Part shown: one piece after another, positions 17,559-27,068 of the stretch
Layout of the letters: the number at the start of each line of letters is the position of its first letter
How positions within the stretch are numbered: the stretch's first letter is position 1
NCBI RefSeq assembly: GCF_000373265.1
Contig: NZ_KB890762.1
Coordinates: 878,833 to 942,832, forward strand
Length of the DNA stretch: 64,000 bases
Reading direction: 5' to 3'
From: Pontibacter roseus DSM 17521
GTDB taxonomy: Bacteria; Bacteroidota; Bacteroidia; Cytophagales; Hymenobacteraceae
Position numbers and translations under genes: made by a program
The notes under the pieces: generated by a model
Told to the model about the DNA's origin: nothing
The model's database searches: none
What the model saw: the letters and a program-made list of their open reading frames with translations, nothing else

Positions 17559-18026
17559 ATGAGCCAATTAACCATCAGGAGCCTGCAGGAGCTGGAACAG
17601 TACGAGGGCAAGGAAATGGGGGTATCGGAATACCATACCATCACGCAGGAACAGATTACCAAATTCGCGGAGGCCACCCTGGATTACCAGTGGATACACC
17701 TGGATGGGGAGCGCGCTAAAACGGAATCGCCATTCGGAGCCACCATCGCGCACGGCTACCTGACTGTTTCGCTGCTGCCCTACCTGTGGTCTCAAATCAC
17801 ATCCATCGAGAACCTGAAGATGCAGGTCAATTATGAGATTGAGAGTCTCCGTTTTAACCAGGCCGTGACCGTGAACAGCCGCGTGCGCCTGCGGGCTATG
17901 CTCCTATCGGTGAAGAACCTGCGCGGCATCGCCAAAGCCCGTCTGGAAGTGACGCTGGAAATCGAGGGCAGTAAGAAACCTGCCTACACTGGCATCATCA
18001 CGTTCCTGTACCATTTCAACGATTAA
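17559..18026 (+). CDS. MaoC/NodN-like (R)-hydratase family protein
   Basis: 155 residues from the ATG at 17559; earlier in-frame starts would run into the divergent gene. The hot-dog fold hydratase site is D42-YQWIH47-LD with FGATIAHGYLTVSLLP, as in NodN/MaoC-like enzymes that hydrate 2-enoyl-CoA. Physiological substrate unknown; it could feed fatty-acid or hydroxyacyl metabolism. Confidence 0.88.
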   Translation: MSQLTIRSLQELEQYEGKEMGVSEYHTITQEQITKFAEATLDYQWIHLDGERAKTESPFGATIAHGYLTVSLLPYLWSQITSIENLKMQVNYEIESLRFNQAVTVNSRVRLRAMLLSVKNLRGIAKARLEVTLEIEGSKKPAYTGIITFLYHFND

Positions 18027-18114
18027 AGATTCGTACGTCAGTTTTACACCTTCCGAAGCGTATATGAGGGAGGTGGATTCAGAGGCTAGAATTTCTGTCA
18101 TTCCGCCCTGCTCA

Positions 18115-18294
18115 TGTCATTCCGACGAAAGGAGGAATCTGTTACCATAGCCACCGCCGGTTCGAGTGCAGCGGCAATCGGCGGTGAAACTATGAAGAGT
18201 CGGATATAGAAGGGGCCTACAGAAAGCCGCGTTAACGCTTCGCTGAACTTGTGGCCGGAAGAATATGAAATCCTCCCTATCGTCGGAATGACAG
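18115..18294. repeat. Repeat A copy 3 (interior inverted)
   Basis: Begins TGTCATTCCGACGAAAGGAG and ends CTATCGTCGGAATGACAG. The interior runs in the opposite sense to other copies (GCCGGTT near the left end, GAAAGCCGC towards the right). It fills most of the 370-bp gap between the MaoC and desulfurase-like genes; nothing else is seen there. Confidence 0.8.
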
Positions 18295-18396
18295 TTTGTG
18301 AAGAGAGAGGTCACAACTCCCAATACTCTTGTACCCGAATATTTTGCTTCAGGCATTATTCTAGTTATTCATTCAAGACTTTCAATCAGAAGCAAT

Positions 18397-19638
18397 ATGA
18401 GTCATTTTTCAGTAGAGCAGCTGCGTGCCCAGTTTCCGGCACTGAACGAAACAGCAGACAAAAAGCCTTTCATCTTTTTTGACGGACCGGGTGGCACCCA
18501 GATGGCCCAGCAGGCGCTGGAAGGTATGACAGCTTATATCACTGGCGGTATGGCCAACCTGCACGGCGCCTTCCCAACCAGCGTGGAAACCGACAACCTG
18601 CTGCTGGAAGGCCGTAAGGCGGTGGCCGACCTGCTGCACTGCGCTCCTGAAGAAGTGGCCTTCGGTCAGAACATGACGTCTCTCGCCTTCTCCATCGCCC
18701 GGGGTCTGGGAGCATTTTTAACCTCAGAGGATGAAGTTGTCGTGACCGAGCTGGACCACCGCGCCAACGTGGACCCCTGGGTGACGCTGGCCAAAGACAA
18801 AAACTCTAGAGTAAAGTTCATAGAGGTGAATCCGGAAACCTATACCTTGAACCTGGAGAACCTGGAGGAAATCATCACGGATAAAACAAAGCTGGTGGCC
18901 GTGGGGATGTCGTCTAATGTGACCGGTACGGTATCGGATATAGAGCGCATTATCGCCCGGGCGAAGGAGGTGAACGCGCTGGTGGTGGTGGATGCCGTGC
19001 ACGCGGTGCCGCACCTCTCCATCGATTTCCAGACGATAGGTTGCGATGTACTCCTCTGCTCCGCTTACAAATTCTTTGGCCCGCACATAGGTATAGCCGT
19101 CATTGCGGCCTCGTTGTTTGAGAAGCTGGCCGTATACAAACTCGCACCTGCACCACAGCAAATTCCGGATAAACTGGAGACAGGCACGCAAAACCATGAG
19201 GCCATCGCCGGTCTGATTGGGGCCATTAACTTCATCGAAAATCTGGGGCAAGGCGCTACCCGAAGAGAGCGGCTGCAGTCAGGTATGCAGCGCATAGAGG
19301 CGCACGAGCAGGAACTGACCAATCGGCTGGAAAATTTCCTGACGCAGCTACCGCATATCAAGTTGTACCGTGCCCCGCAAGGTTTCCACAAAACGCCTAC
19401 CTTCGCCTTTACTGTGAATGGCGTGAAAGCCCGTGAGGTAACCGGTTGGTTTGCTGAGCGCTACCGCATGTGCATCGCTGATGGCCACTTCTACGCCTCC
19501 ACCCTGGCAGAGAAGCTGGGCGTAAACCCCATGGGCGGCTGGGTCCGAATTGGATTAGCTCCTTATAACACTATGCAGGAAGTTCAGTTGTTTGAGCAGG
19601 GCCTGCGGGAGTTCCTGGAACAGCGGGTGAAAGGGTAA
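18397..19638 (+). CDS. Cysteine-desulfurase-like PLP enzyme
   Basis: 413 residues from the ATG at 18397. Class-V aminotransferase features: FFDGPGGTQ, NMTSLAFSIARGL, D120-H121 in VTELDHRANVDPW, D199-AVH202 and the PLP lysine K225 in CSAYKFFGPHIG. It matches the cysteine desulfurase-like (VC1184-type) subfamily. That branch is distinct from IscS/SufS and its sulfur acceptor is unknown; no Fe-S assembly genes are nearby. Confidence 0.9.
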   Translation: MSHFSVEQLRAQFPALNETADKKPFIFFDGPGGTQMAQQALEGMTAYITGGMANLHGAFPTSVETDNLLLEGRKAVADLLHCAPEEVAFGQNMTSLAFSIARGLGAFLTSEDEVVVTELDHRANVDPWVTLAKDKNSRVKFIEVNPETYTLNLENLEEIITDKTKLVAVGMSSNVTGTVSDIERIIARAKEVNALVVVDAVHAVPHLSIDFQTIGCDVLLCSAYKFFGPHIGIAVIAASLFEKLAVYKLAPAPQQIPDKLETGTQNHEAIAGLIGAINFIENLGQGATRRERLQSGMQRIEAHEQELTNRLENFLTQLPHIKLYRAPQGFHKTPTFAFTVNGVKAREVTGWFAERYRMCIADGHFYASTLAEKLGVNPMGGWVRIGLAPYNTMQEVQLFEQGLREFLEQRVKG

Positions 19639-19709
19639 AAGAGTCCCTCCTTTCATTCTGCTCCACATTTTCATTGCATACTTCCCCTGTGCATTCCTAC
19701 CACCTTTGT

Positions 19710-19915
19710 TGTCATTTCGACGATTGAGGAAATCTCATACGCTTGCTGCCGCACATCCAGCGCCAGCGCAGATGCGGCTTTTCTGAAGGCGGTAAGGAAG
19801 GGAATAGAGTTAAAATGCCAGGTGCAGGGCGTCCGGCAGAATTTACCGCCGGTTCCCGCTGCGCTCGTACCGCAGTGGCTAGGGTATAAGATTTCTCCTT
19901 TCGTCCAAATGACAG
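19710..19915. repeat. Repeat A copy 4 (MITE/REP-like)
   Basis: Ends TGTCATTTCGACGATTGAGG and CCTTTCGTCCAAATGACAGA; interior CGCACATCCAGCGCCAGCG, AGATGCGGCTTTTCTG and CGGTTCCCGCTGCGCTCG. It lies between the convergent desulfurase-like and SpoVR genes. Confidence 0.87.
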
Positions 19916-19939
19916 AAGCGGCAAGGAATGACTACTCTC

Positions 19940-21454
19940 CTACTTCACCTCAAAGGAGCTCTCGTTGATGCCCAGTTTATTTTTGGATTGCAACTCTACT
20001 GGGAAGCCCCAGAGATAGCGAATGTACTCCAGCGTCGCTTTGGCACTTTGCGAATCCAGCCGACGGTCCTTTTGGATGTAGTGGGTCAGGTATAGCTTAC
20101 TGGTTTGGTGCAGGTCTACTTTGGTCACCTGTATGTTGGGCACATAGGAGGAACGGTCGTACTGGTGGCTCAGTTGCTCCCGTACCTTGCGGTAACCGCG
20201 CTCGTTATGGATGGCGCCAATCTCAAACTTTTCGTCGTTCTCGTTGTCGATGAGCGTAAAAAGCTTCATGTCGCGGATGACCTTCGGGGAAAGGTACTGC
20301 AGGATGAAACTGTCGTCGCGGAAGTTCTCCATCACATAGTGCACCTGCTCCAGCCAGTCCTTCCCAATTAGGTCCGGGAACCATAGCCTGTCCTCGGCGG
20401 TAGGCTGCTGACAGATGCGCTTGATATCCATAAAAATATTGAAACCCAAGGTATAGGGGTTGAGACCGGAGTAGTACTTGCTGTTGTACTCGGGCTGGTA
20501 AATCACACCGCTGTGGCTCTTGATGAACTCCAGCATGAAGCCATCGTTCACGTAGCCCTCCTCAAACATTTTGTTGATGATGTGGTAATGGACGAAAGTA
20601 GCAAAGCCCTCGTTCATCACCTTGGTGGCACCCTGTGGATAGAAGTATTGGGAGACCTTGCGCACTATCCGGATGATTTCGCGCTTCCATTGCGGCAGCG
20701 CCGGTGCGTACTTCTCAATAAAGTACAGGATATTCTCCTCCGGCTCCTTCGGAAACTTGTGCTCCTCCCCCAGCCCTGCAACAGGTATAGCGGGCGCTTT
20801 GGGGAGCGTTTTCCAGATTTCGTTGTAGTTTTCGCGCTTGACGGACGTCAGCATTTTCAGCCGTTCGTTTTCCTCTTTGGCCGATAGCTTGGAGGGTTTC
20901 TTGTACTTGTCTACGCCATGGTGCATGAGGGCGTGCGCCGCATCCAAAACCATCTCCACCTCCTCTTCGCCGTACTCCTCCTCGCACTTCAGGATAAAAT
21001 CGCGGGCAAACACCATATAATCGACAATAGAATCGGCGGACGTCCAGTCCAGAAACATGTAGTTGTTGGCGAAGAAGGCATTATGGCCCTGGCAGGCATG
21101 GGCAATCACGAGCAGCATCATGCAGGTGGAGTTGTTCTCCATGTTGTAGCTGATGCAGGGGTTGGAATTAATGACCAGCTCGTATGAGAGCCCCATTCGA
21201 CCCTTGGTATAGTTATTCTGGTTGAGCACGAAGTCCTTCCCGAATTTCCAATGCGGGTAGGAAGTCGGCAGACCGGTCAGGGCGTAGGCATCGAGCATCT
21301 GCTCCGAGGTCACAATCTCAATCTGGTTTGGGTAAGTCTTCAGCTTGAGGTATTCTTTTCCGATGCGGCCAATCACTTCGTCCGCCGCCTCCAGCGTCTG
21401 GTAATCCCAGTTGGGGTTGCAGAACATGGCCTTGTATTTCTCTTTGTCTGTCAT
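19940..21454 (-). CDS. SpoVR family protein (YcgB-like)
   Basis: 504 residues, the normal SpoVR/YcgB length, with family blocks PTSYPHWKFGKDF, LSYELVINSNPCISYNMENN, ACQGHNAFFANNYMF and KVMNEGFATFVHYHIIN. Bacterial SpoVR proteins are co-regulated with YeaG/YeaH in general stress and starvation; the biochemical role is not settled. Third gene of the prkA-yeaH-spoVR order, separated from yeaH by a 410-bp gap holding repeat B copy 2. Confidence 0.95.
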   Translation of the reverse strand: MTDKEKYKAMFCNPNWDYQTLEAADEVIGRIGKEYLKLKTYPNQIEIVTSEQMLDAYALTGLPTSYPHWKFGKDFVLNQNNYTKGRMGLSYELVINSNPCISYNMENNSTCMMLLVIAHACQGHNAFFANNYMFLDWTSADSIVDYMVFARDFILKCEEEYGEEEVEMVLDAAHALMHHGVDKYKKPSKLSAKEENERLKMLTSVKRENYNEIWKTLPKAPAIPVAGLGEEHKFPKEPEENILYFIEKYAPALPQWKREIIRIVRKVSQYFYPQGATKVMNEGFATFVHYHIINKMFEEGYVNDGFMLEFIKSHSGVIYQPEYNSKYYSGLNPYTLGFNIFMDIKRICQQPTAEDRLWFPDLIGKDWLEQVHYVMENFRDDSFILQYLSPKVIRDMKLFTLIDNENDEKFEIGAIHNERGYRKVREQLSHQYDRSSYVPNIQVTKVDLHQTSKLYLTHYIQKDRRLDSQSAKATLEYIRYLWGFPVELQSKNKLGINESSFEVK

Positions 21455-21528
21455 GGCGTTTGAAAATGCATGTTCGATGAAAAAGTGTAGCGTCTTTGGG
21501 TTCAGCTACCCTCCTATTGCACGATTGA

Positions 21529-21815
21529 CGTCCCCCTGCCCCCTTCGAAGGGGGAGTTTCTGCCGCTACTGTTCGTCACATAGAAGCGTTATAGCACATG
21601 AACACTGGCAGGTATAGCAAGGCATACTTACACCAGCAGCTACGGAGCAAAGACAACTGCCAGGTGCACCTAGTGGACGCTCCACTGTTCGAGCGTTCAG
21701 CGAGTTTGGAGCGTCTTGATTTTTTTGCCTACTTTTTTCATCAAGGAAAAAAGTAGGTGCCCGCCGCACAGGCGAAGCGATGGAACAACAACCGGACGCT
21801 GACAGCAAAAGCAGT
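21529..21815. repeat. Repeat B copy 2
   Basis: Same blocks as at 4501-4870 but shorter: CCCCCTGCCCCCTTC, TTTCTGCCGCTACTG, AGCACATGAACACTGGCAGG, CCAGGTGCACCTA, GTTCAGCGAGT, the poly-T/poly-A hairpin near 21728-21755 and GCCGCACAGGCGAAGCGATG. It is inserted between yeaH and spoVR and contains one CAGGTATAGC motif. Confidence 0.85.
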
Positions 21816-21864
21816 TGCTACGAACTAAGGTATAGCATAGCTAAATCACACCTCCTGCTTGCGC

Positions 21865-23130
21865 TCACGCCTCTACCTCACTCCGTTTCCGAAACAGCCC
21901 TTGAAAGACCGGCCAAATCTCATACACTTCATAAATGTGCCTGATGGCGAAATTATCGTCGTTGCTGATGCGATTGTACGCCTGCCACAGGTCACTCTCC
22001 CTGTCCCTGCTGTTGATTTCGATGTAGGCCATATACTGGATGGATGGGAGTATTGTCTCCTGCACCAGGTTCTTGCATTGCATGGCATCCTGCTTCGACC
22101 AGACATCGCCGTCTGATGCCTGGCAACAGTACACGTTCCAACTCTGGTCATAGCGCTCGCGCATGATTTTGTCCATCAGTTTTAGAGAAGGCGCGACCAC
22201 AGTGCCGCCGCTCTCGCGGGAGTTGAAGAACTCCTCTTCGTTCACCTCTTTGGCCTCGGTATGGTGCCTGATAAACACCAGCTCCACATTCTTGTACTGG
22301 CGCGTCAGGAAGATGTAAAGCAGCGTGAAGAAGCGCTTGGCAATGTCCTTCTCGTGTTGTCCCATAGAGGCCGACACATCCATGATGCAGAACATCACGG
22401 CTGAGGTGACAGGTATAGGCACCCGCTCAAAGTTGTTATAGCGCAGGTCAATGTCTTCAAAAAACGGAATAGTAGCGGCCTGCCGCCTTACCTTCTCAAT
22501 TTCCACTTCCAGAGCTGCTCTTTTCAGCTCATCGCTGGTGTTGTCTAACTGCTCCAACAGCTTCCTGAGTTTTATTTCAAAAGCCCCCTTCAGAGCCAGT
22601 TGCCGCCCCAGCGACTGCTGAAAGCTGGTCTTGATGTTGAGCCGGGAAGGGACACTGTCGCGGGTATAGCCGGCCCGTTTCATCTCAAAGCTCTCGGTGC
22701 TCTCCATCATCTTCTTCACCAGGTTGGGCAGTTCCAGGTCATCAAAGAAATACTTCAGGAACTCTTCCCGCGACAAGACCACCGTAAACTCATCCTCTGT
22801 TACCTCCGGACTGTTGGAACCCTTGCCGTTCCCACTGCCCCCGCCACCGCCTTTGGGTTTGGGGATGCGGTCGCCTTCGCTGAAGCGATCGTTGCCGGGC
22901 TTCACCACCTGCTTTTTGCCGGTCTTGGCATCGTGCCGGAAGCTCGGCTCATCCAGACGGCGCACGGGTACCTTCACACTGCCGCCCGTGTTGCTGTCCT
23001 TGATGCTCTCCTGACTGATGATATCCGGTATGGCCTTCTTAATCTGGCTCTCCACCCGCTTCAGGAACTTCTGCCGGTTTCCGGTAGACTTCCCCTTGTC
23101 GTTCTTTCTCCTATCGATGATGTGGGACAT
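21865..23130 (-). CDS. yeaH: YeaH/YhbH family protein (DUF444)
   Basis: 421 residues. N-terminal basic region, a Gly/Ser linker (KPKGGGGGSGNGKGSN) and a C-terminal VWA-like domain with the MIDAS-type MFCIMDVSASMG. YhbH/YeaH proteins work with the PrkA kinase in the nitrogen-starvation and stationary-phase response. It lies between prkA (175 bp upstream) and spoVR. Confidence 0.93.
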   Translation of the reverse strand: MSHIIDRRKNDKGKSTGNRQKFLKRVESQIKKAIPDIISQESIKDSNTGGSVKVPVRRLDEPSFRHDAKTGKKQVVKPGNDRFSEGDRIPKPKGGGGGSGNGKGSNSPEVTEDEFTVVLSREEFLKYFFDDLELPNLVKKMMESTESFEMKRAGYTRDSVPSRLNIKTSFQQSLGRQLALKGAFEIKLRKLLEQLDNTSDELKRAALEVEIEKVRRQAATIPFFEDIDLRYNNFERVPIPVTSAVMFCIMDVSASMGQHEKDIAKRFFTLLYIFLTRQYKNVELVFIRHHTEAKEVNEEEFFNSRESGGTVVAPSLKLMDKIMRERYDQSWNVYCCQASDGDVWSKQDAMQCKNLVQETILPSIQYMAYIEINSRDRESDLWQAYNRISNDDNFAIRHIYEVYEIWPVFQGLFRKRSEVEA

Positions 23131-23305
23131 TTGAGTTTTGGAGTTAAGAGTTGAAGTTCTGAGTCCAGAGTTCTGAGTATTGAGTCAAGTAGGAAGTAAG
23201 AGAAGCCATGGAATCAGCCTGCATAAAATGATTACACATAGCTTATAAACCATCAATCTACCCTAGTTACAACTCATACCTCGAGACTCAGAACTCGAGA
23301 CTTTT
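23131..23305. repeat. Short direct and inverted AGTTCTGAGT repeats in the prkA-yeaH gap
   Basis: 23131-23185 holds several near-copies of GAGTTnTGAGT, and 23280-23301 holds the complement-like CTCAGAACTCGAGACT. The two ends could pair into a long stem around the gap, possibly an mRNA-processing or attenuation site inside the operon. A similar TTAAGAATTATGAGTTG stretch occurs at 33455. Confidence 0.5.
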
Positions 23306-25234
23306 TTAAGCCATTGTCTTTCTGACACGCATGAACCAGTCTACCAGGATTCGAATCTGCTTGTCGGTATAGCCGCGTTCCTTCATCCTTTTGGTAAAGT
23401 CCCTGTGCTTCTTCTCATCCTCCTCGTTTGATTTGGCATTGAAGGAAACCACTGGCAAGAGGTCCTCGGTGTTAGTGAAGATTTTCTTCTCGATGACGTT
23501 CTTGATTTTCTCGTAAGAATCCCATCGTGGGCTCTGCCCGCCATGGTTCGCCTTGTAGCGCAACGTAAAGTTGGTCACCTCGGAGCGGAAGTCTTTCGGG
23601 TTGGCTATACCTGCCGGTTTCTCTATTTTCTCCAGCTCTTCGTTGAGGATGCTCCTGTCGAAAATCTCACCTGAATCCGGGTCGCGATAGTCGTTGTTCT
23701 GCATCCAGTGGTCGGCGTAGATGACATACTTCTCAAAGATGTTCTGCCCATAGGAACTGTAGGATTCAATATAAGCCTTCTGAATCTCGTCAGAAATGAA
23801 GGCGGCGTATTTGCTGGCCAGCACCGACTTGATGAGGTGCAAATACTTCGACTCCGTCTCCGGTGGTAGCATCATCTTAATCACCTCCTGCTCCAGCACA
23901 TACAGCAGGTGCACGGGGTTGGCGGCTATCTCCTCGCTGTCGAAGTTGAACACCTTGGATAGAATCTTGAAAGCGAAACGGGTAGAAATCCCTTGCATAC
24001 CTTCGTTGATGCCGGCATCGTCGCGGTACTCCTGAATGGACTTGGCGTTCGGGTCTGTCTCGCGCAGCGTCTCGCCGTTGTACACCCGCATCTTAGAGTA
24101 GATGCTGGAGTTCTCCGGCTCCTTCAGGCGTGACATGACAGAGAATTCGGCCAACAGCTCAATCGTTTTGGGCGCGCAAGGCGCGTCGCGCAGCGAGCTG
24201 TCGCGGATAAGCTTTTCGTAGATTTTGATTTCTTCGCTTACGCGCAGACAGTACGGCACCTGCACCTTGTAGATACGGTCCAGGAAGGCCTCATTCTTCT
24301 TGTCGTTGAGGAAGCGTGACCACTCCGACTCGTTAGAGTGAGCGAGAATAATGCCGTCGAAAGGTATAGCGCCGATAGGTTCGGTGCCTTTGTAGTTCTT
24401 CTCCTGGGTAGCAGTGAGCAGTGGGTTGAGCACCTTGATGGGCGCTTTGAACATCTCCACGAACTCCAGCAAGCCTTGGTTAGCGAGGCACAATCCGCCG
24501 GTATAGGAATAAGCGTCCGGGTCGCTCTGCTGGTACTCGGCCAGTTTGCGGATGTCCACCTTGCCTACCAACGTCGAGATATCCTGGTTGTTCTCGTCGC
24601 CCGGCTCCGTCTTGGATATGGCAATCTGCTCCTGTATGGAGGGGTATAGCCGGATGACCTTGAAGCGGTTGATGTCGCCATCGTACTCGCGCAGGCGTTT
24701 GGAGGCCCATGGACTCATGCAACCCGGCACGTAGCGGGCTGGTATGTTGTACTCCTGCTCCAGTTCATCGGTATAGTCAGCGAACAAACCGAGTGGGCTC
24801 TCGAACACAGGGCTTATCTGGTCATCGGCCTTGAGCACATAGATGGGGAACTGCTGCATGAGGTGCTTCAGCTTTTCGGCCAGCGAGCTTTTTCCACCGC
24901 CAACCGGTCCCATCAGGTATAGGATCTGCTTTTTCTCCTCCAGTCCCTGCGCCGAATGCCGGAAGTAGGACACAATCTGCTCGATGGTGCTCTCCATACC
25001 ATAGAAATCCTTGAAGGCAGGGTAAATCTTGATTTTCTTGTTGGAGAAGATTCTGCTCAGCACCGGATCCTGGCGGGTATCCACTATCTCCGGCTCCCCG
25101 ATGGCATCCAGAATCCTTTCGGCGGGTTTGGCATACAGCTTCGGGTCTTTCTTACACTCCTCGAGATAGGCAGCTACTGTCATCTCGTTCATTGAAGCAC
25201 TGTAATTGGTCTTTATCTTTTCTAAAATGTTCAT
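23306..25234 (-). CDS. yeaG: PrkA/YeaG family AAA+ serine protein kinase
   Basis: 642 residues, normal PrkA length. Walker A is GPVGGGKSSL with K115 near the N-terminus; the PrkA N-terminal AAA+ part (about 20-400) includes LAHSNESEWSRFLNDKKNEAFLDR and the C-terminal kinase-like part follows. PrkA phosphorylates protein substrates in nutrient stress. First gene of the prkA-yeaH-spoVR group. Three of the five GATC sites in the window lie in this gene and yeaH. Confidence 0.95.
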   Translation of the reverse strand: MNILEKIKTNYSASMNEMTVAAYLEECKKDPKLYAKPAERILDAIGEPEIVDTRQDPVLSRIFSNKKIKIYPAFKDFYGMESTIEQIVSYFRHSAQGLEEKKQILYLMGPVGGGKSSLAEKLKHLMQQFPIYVLKADDQISPVFESPLGLFADYTDELEQEYNIPARYVPGCMSPWASKRLREYDGDINRFKVIRLYPSIQEQIAISKTEPGDENNQDISTLVGKVDIRKLAEYQQSDPDAYSYTGGLCLANQGLLEFVEMFKAPIKVLNPLLTATQEKNYKGTEPIGAIPFDGIILAHSNESEWSRFLNDKKNEAFLDRIYKVQVPYCLRVSEEIKIYEKLIRDSSLRDAPCAPKTIELLAEFSVMSRLKEPENSSIYSKMRVYNGETLRETDPNAKSIQEYRDDAGINEGMQGISTRFAFKILSKVFNFDSEEIAANPVHLLYVLEQEVIKMMLPPETESKYLHLIKSVLASKYAAFISDEIQKAYIESYSSYGQNIFEKYVIYADHWMQNNDYRDPDSGEIFDRSILNEELEKIEKPAGIANPKDFRSEVTNFTLRYKANHGGQSPRWDSYEKIKNVIEKKIFTNTEDLLPVVSFNAKSNEEDEKKHRDFTKRMKERGYTDKQIRILVDWFMRVRKTMA

Positions 25235-25926
25235 AGGGTGTGTCTTTATAACATAGTCAGAATCATTTTATAAGTATAGAGCCATAAGCAGTATCTCAAC
25301 TGGTGGGCGCGTAAGGGCTACTGCTAAGCAACTATGCTGGTCATCGAAAAACTGGCTTGTATCGGTTCTGTCATTTCATCAAAAAACGGAAAAACGTGCC
25401 GTTCTTGTCTATGCGCGTTTCAAATTGTCTGTCATTGATTTTCCATATCGGGTGCCGGCATGGTAAAATTTACCGTTGTGGATGGTGCGCAACGGCTTGG
25501 AAAGAGGCTTTGGAAAGAGTAGTGGTACCTGCTGCAACAGTACTTCCTTCCTATCGCCTGAAGTAGGGCACAGACAGAATTCGGTTTCTCGAGATTGCCT
25601 GGCTTGTACCCTATGTTATTCTATATGTATACGTAAAACTTTATTGGCCGCTATACCTTAGCCACAATCGTTTTGCATTTCGGCACAGGATGGAAAGCGG
25701 CTACATTGGAAACATTGCTTTCAATTTTAAAATTCAAAATCAACAATATTTTATACTAAAATCTTACAGCTGCATCTTTTAATAAGAATATAATTACGTA
25801 CTAATCGGGGTTGAGAGCAACTGCAAGTGCGGTGTTATACCTTAAATCAGGCTTTGGTTACACTCGAACAGTCCAAATAAAATTCTAAAAATAACGTACC
25901 TTTAGCTAAACCATAAACCTATACCC
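25235..25926. other. Gene-poor AT-rich region
   Basis: About 690 bp upstream of prkA. No frame has the composition of the neighbours; the 25680-25920 part is strongly AT-rich. It should hold the prkA promoter and that of the micro-ORF at 25927 (CTAAAAATAACGTACCTTTAG region). Confidence 0.5.
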
Positions 25927-26034
25927 ATGGCAAAGTCACAAGACGCAAAAAAAGAAGCAAAGAAAAAGCCAGCTAAAACCACAAAAGAAAAGCAGGCTGC
26001 CAAGCAGGAGAAGAAAAAGAACAGCTACGATTAG
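25927..26034 (+). CDS. Lysine-rich micro-protein, 35 aa
   Basis: ATG at 25927 opens a 35-residue protein MAKSQDAKKEAKKKPAKTTK... that is nearly half Lys and ends in NSYD. Similar tiny Lys/Ala-rich proteins are common in Cytophagales (from memory). It has no signal peptide; a nucleic-acid or ribosome-binding role is a guess. A hairpin at 26094 could end its transcript. Confidence 0.65.
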   Translation: MAKSQDAKKEAKKKPAKTTKEKQAAKQEKKKNSYD

Positions 26035-26093
26035 GCTACTTTTCCAAGGCACATAGTAGTGGGACAGTCCGAAACGGATTAGACGCGCAACAA

Positions 26094-26138
26094 CAGCAAA
26101 AGCTAGCGGCTTGATTTCTCAGTCGCAGCTTTTGCTTG
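26094..26138 (+). terminator. Hairpin after the lysine-rich micro-protein
   Basis: AGCAAAAGCTAGCG and CGCAGCTTTTGCT pair across a loop of about 14 bases, followed by a T-rich TGCTT. Probable terminator. Nothing else is recognised between 26139 and 26480. Confidence 0.6.
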
Positions 26139-26488
26139 CTTCGCTTGGTGCTTTCCTTCCACAACTGAGGTGTGGCTTTACCAATCAGTCGACGTTTCTC
26201 TATACCTCTGAATAGGTCGAGCTAGCCTTTAAATTAAATCACCGGAGCTATCTACATCATAATTGGATACTACTGAACTCGGAGTAACATGAGCTTTTGA
26301 GCACATCAATAAGTACGTGATGCCTTAGGTCGTTACAGGCGCTGTTCCTGAGTCAGGACGATGGCATCAAACTAAGGAAGGACATCGCTTCGCTGTAGGC
26401 ACTTTACCCGCCTGACACACAATTCATGACAGGAGCAGGATTGCTCAAAAAACCAAAGCCTAAGCTCTCCCCGAAAACATTTAGGTAG

Positions 26489-26498
26489 TATACTTTCG
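26489..26498 (+). promoter_or_regulatory. Candidate -7 element TATACTTTCG
   Basis: TATACTTTCG lies 28 bp before the ATG at 26526. A close variant precedes the FKBP gene (43663) and the metallopeptidase gene, so it may be a local form of the TAnnTTTG element. Confidence 0.35.
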
Positions 26499-26525
26499 TT
26501 ACAGTAAACAGACAATCTGAAGCGC

Positions 26526-26852
26526 ATGGCTAAACCAGACATGGAGAAGTGGGATGAGGAAAGGTATGTAGAACTGAACACGTATTTCAGAATTCGTATT
26601 CAAGGTATGGTGGACTCAGACCCTTACATCAAGGACCTCATTCAACAGGCACCCGGGCTGCAGTTGCAGGACCTGGTGGAACGTATGACGGAACAGGACC
26701 AGGGTCTTTGGGTGGAGTTTCTGGAGTTGGACCGCATCAAGCTTCACATAGACATGCAGAACCACCTCGAAGGCAGAGGCAAACCTTTCAGCCCAAGGAC
26801 CGGGTTTGGCAGTAGCTCCCCCGACGAAGACGAAGGCTTCAGCACCTGGTGA
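26526..26852 (+). CDS. Small hypothetical protein
   Basis: 108 residues, soluble, acidic and Gln/Leu-rich helical (IKDLIQQAPGLQLQDLVERM) with a flexible C-terminus (GSSSPDEDEGFSTW). Family not recognised. Single gene 216 bp before citrate synthase. Confidence 0.65.
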   Translation: MAKPDMEKWDEERYVELNTYFRIRIQGMVDSDPYIKDLIQQAPGLQLQDLVERMTEQDQGLWVEFLELDRIKLHIDMQNHLEGRGKPFSPRTGFGSSSPDEDEGFSTW

Positions 26853-27068
26853 TGGCCCGTTTTGTCTAGGCGCTGATTGAAGTGCAATAGGCGGGCAAAA
26901 GCGAAAACTTTTTTTGACATCAACGTTTATACAGAGGTTGGGATGTCATCGCGGCTAAAACATTGTTTATTTACCATATATAAGCTCTTCCGCGTTTCAT
27001 TTTATTACATTTTATACATAATTTCGCTCCAACAAGAGACACTATCAAGGACATAAAAAATCATACGC

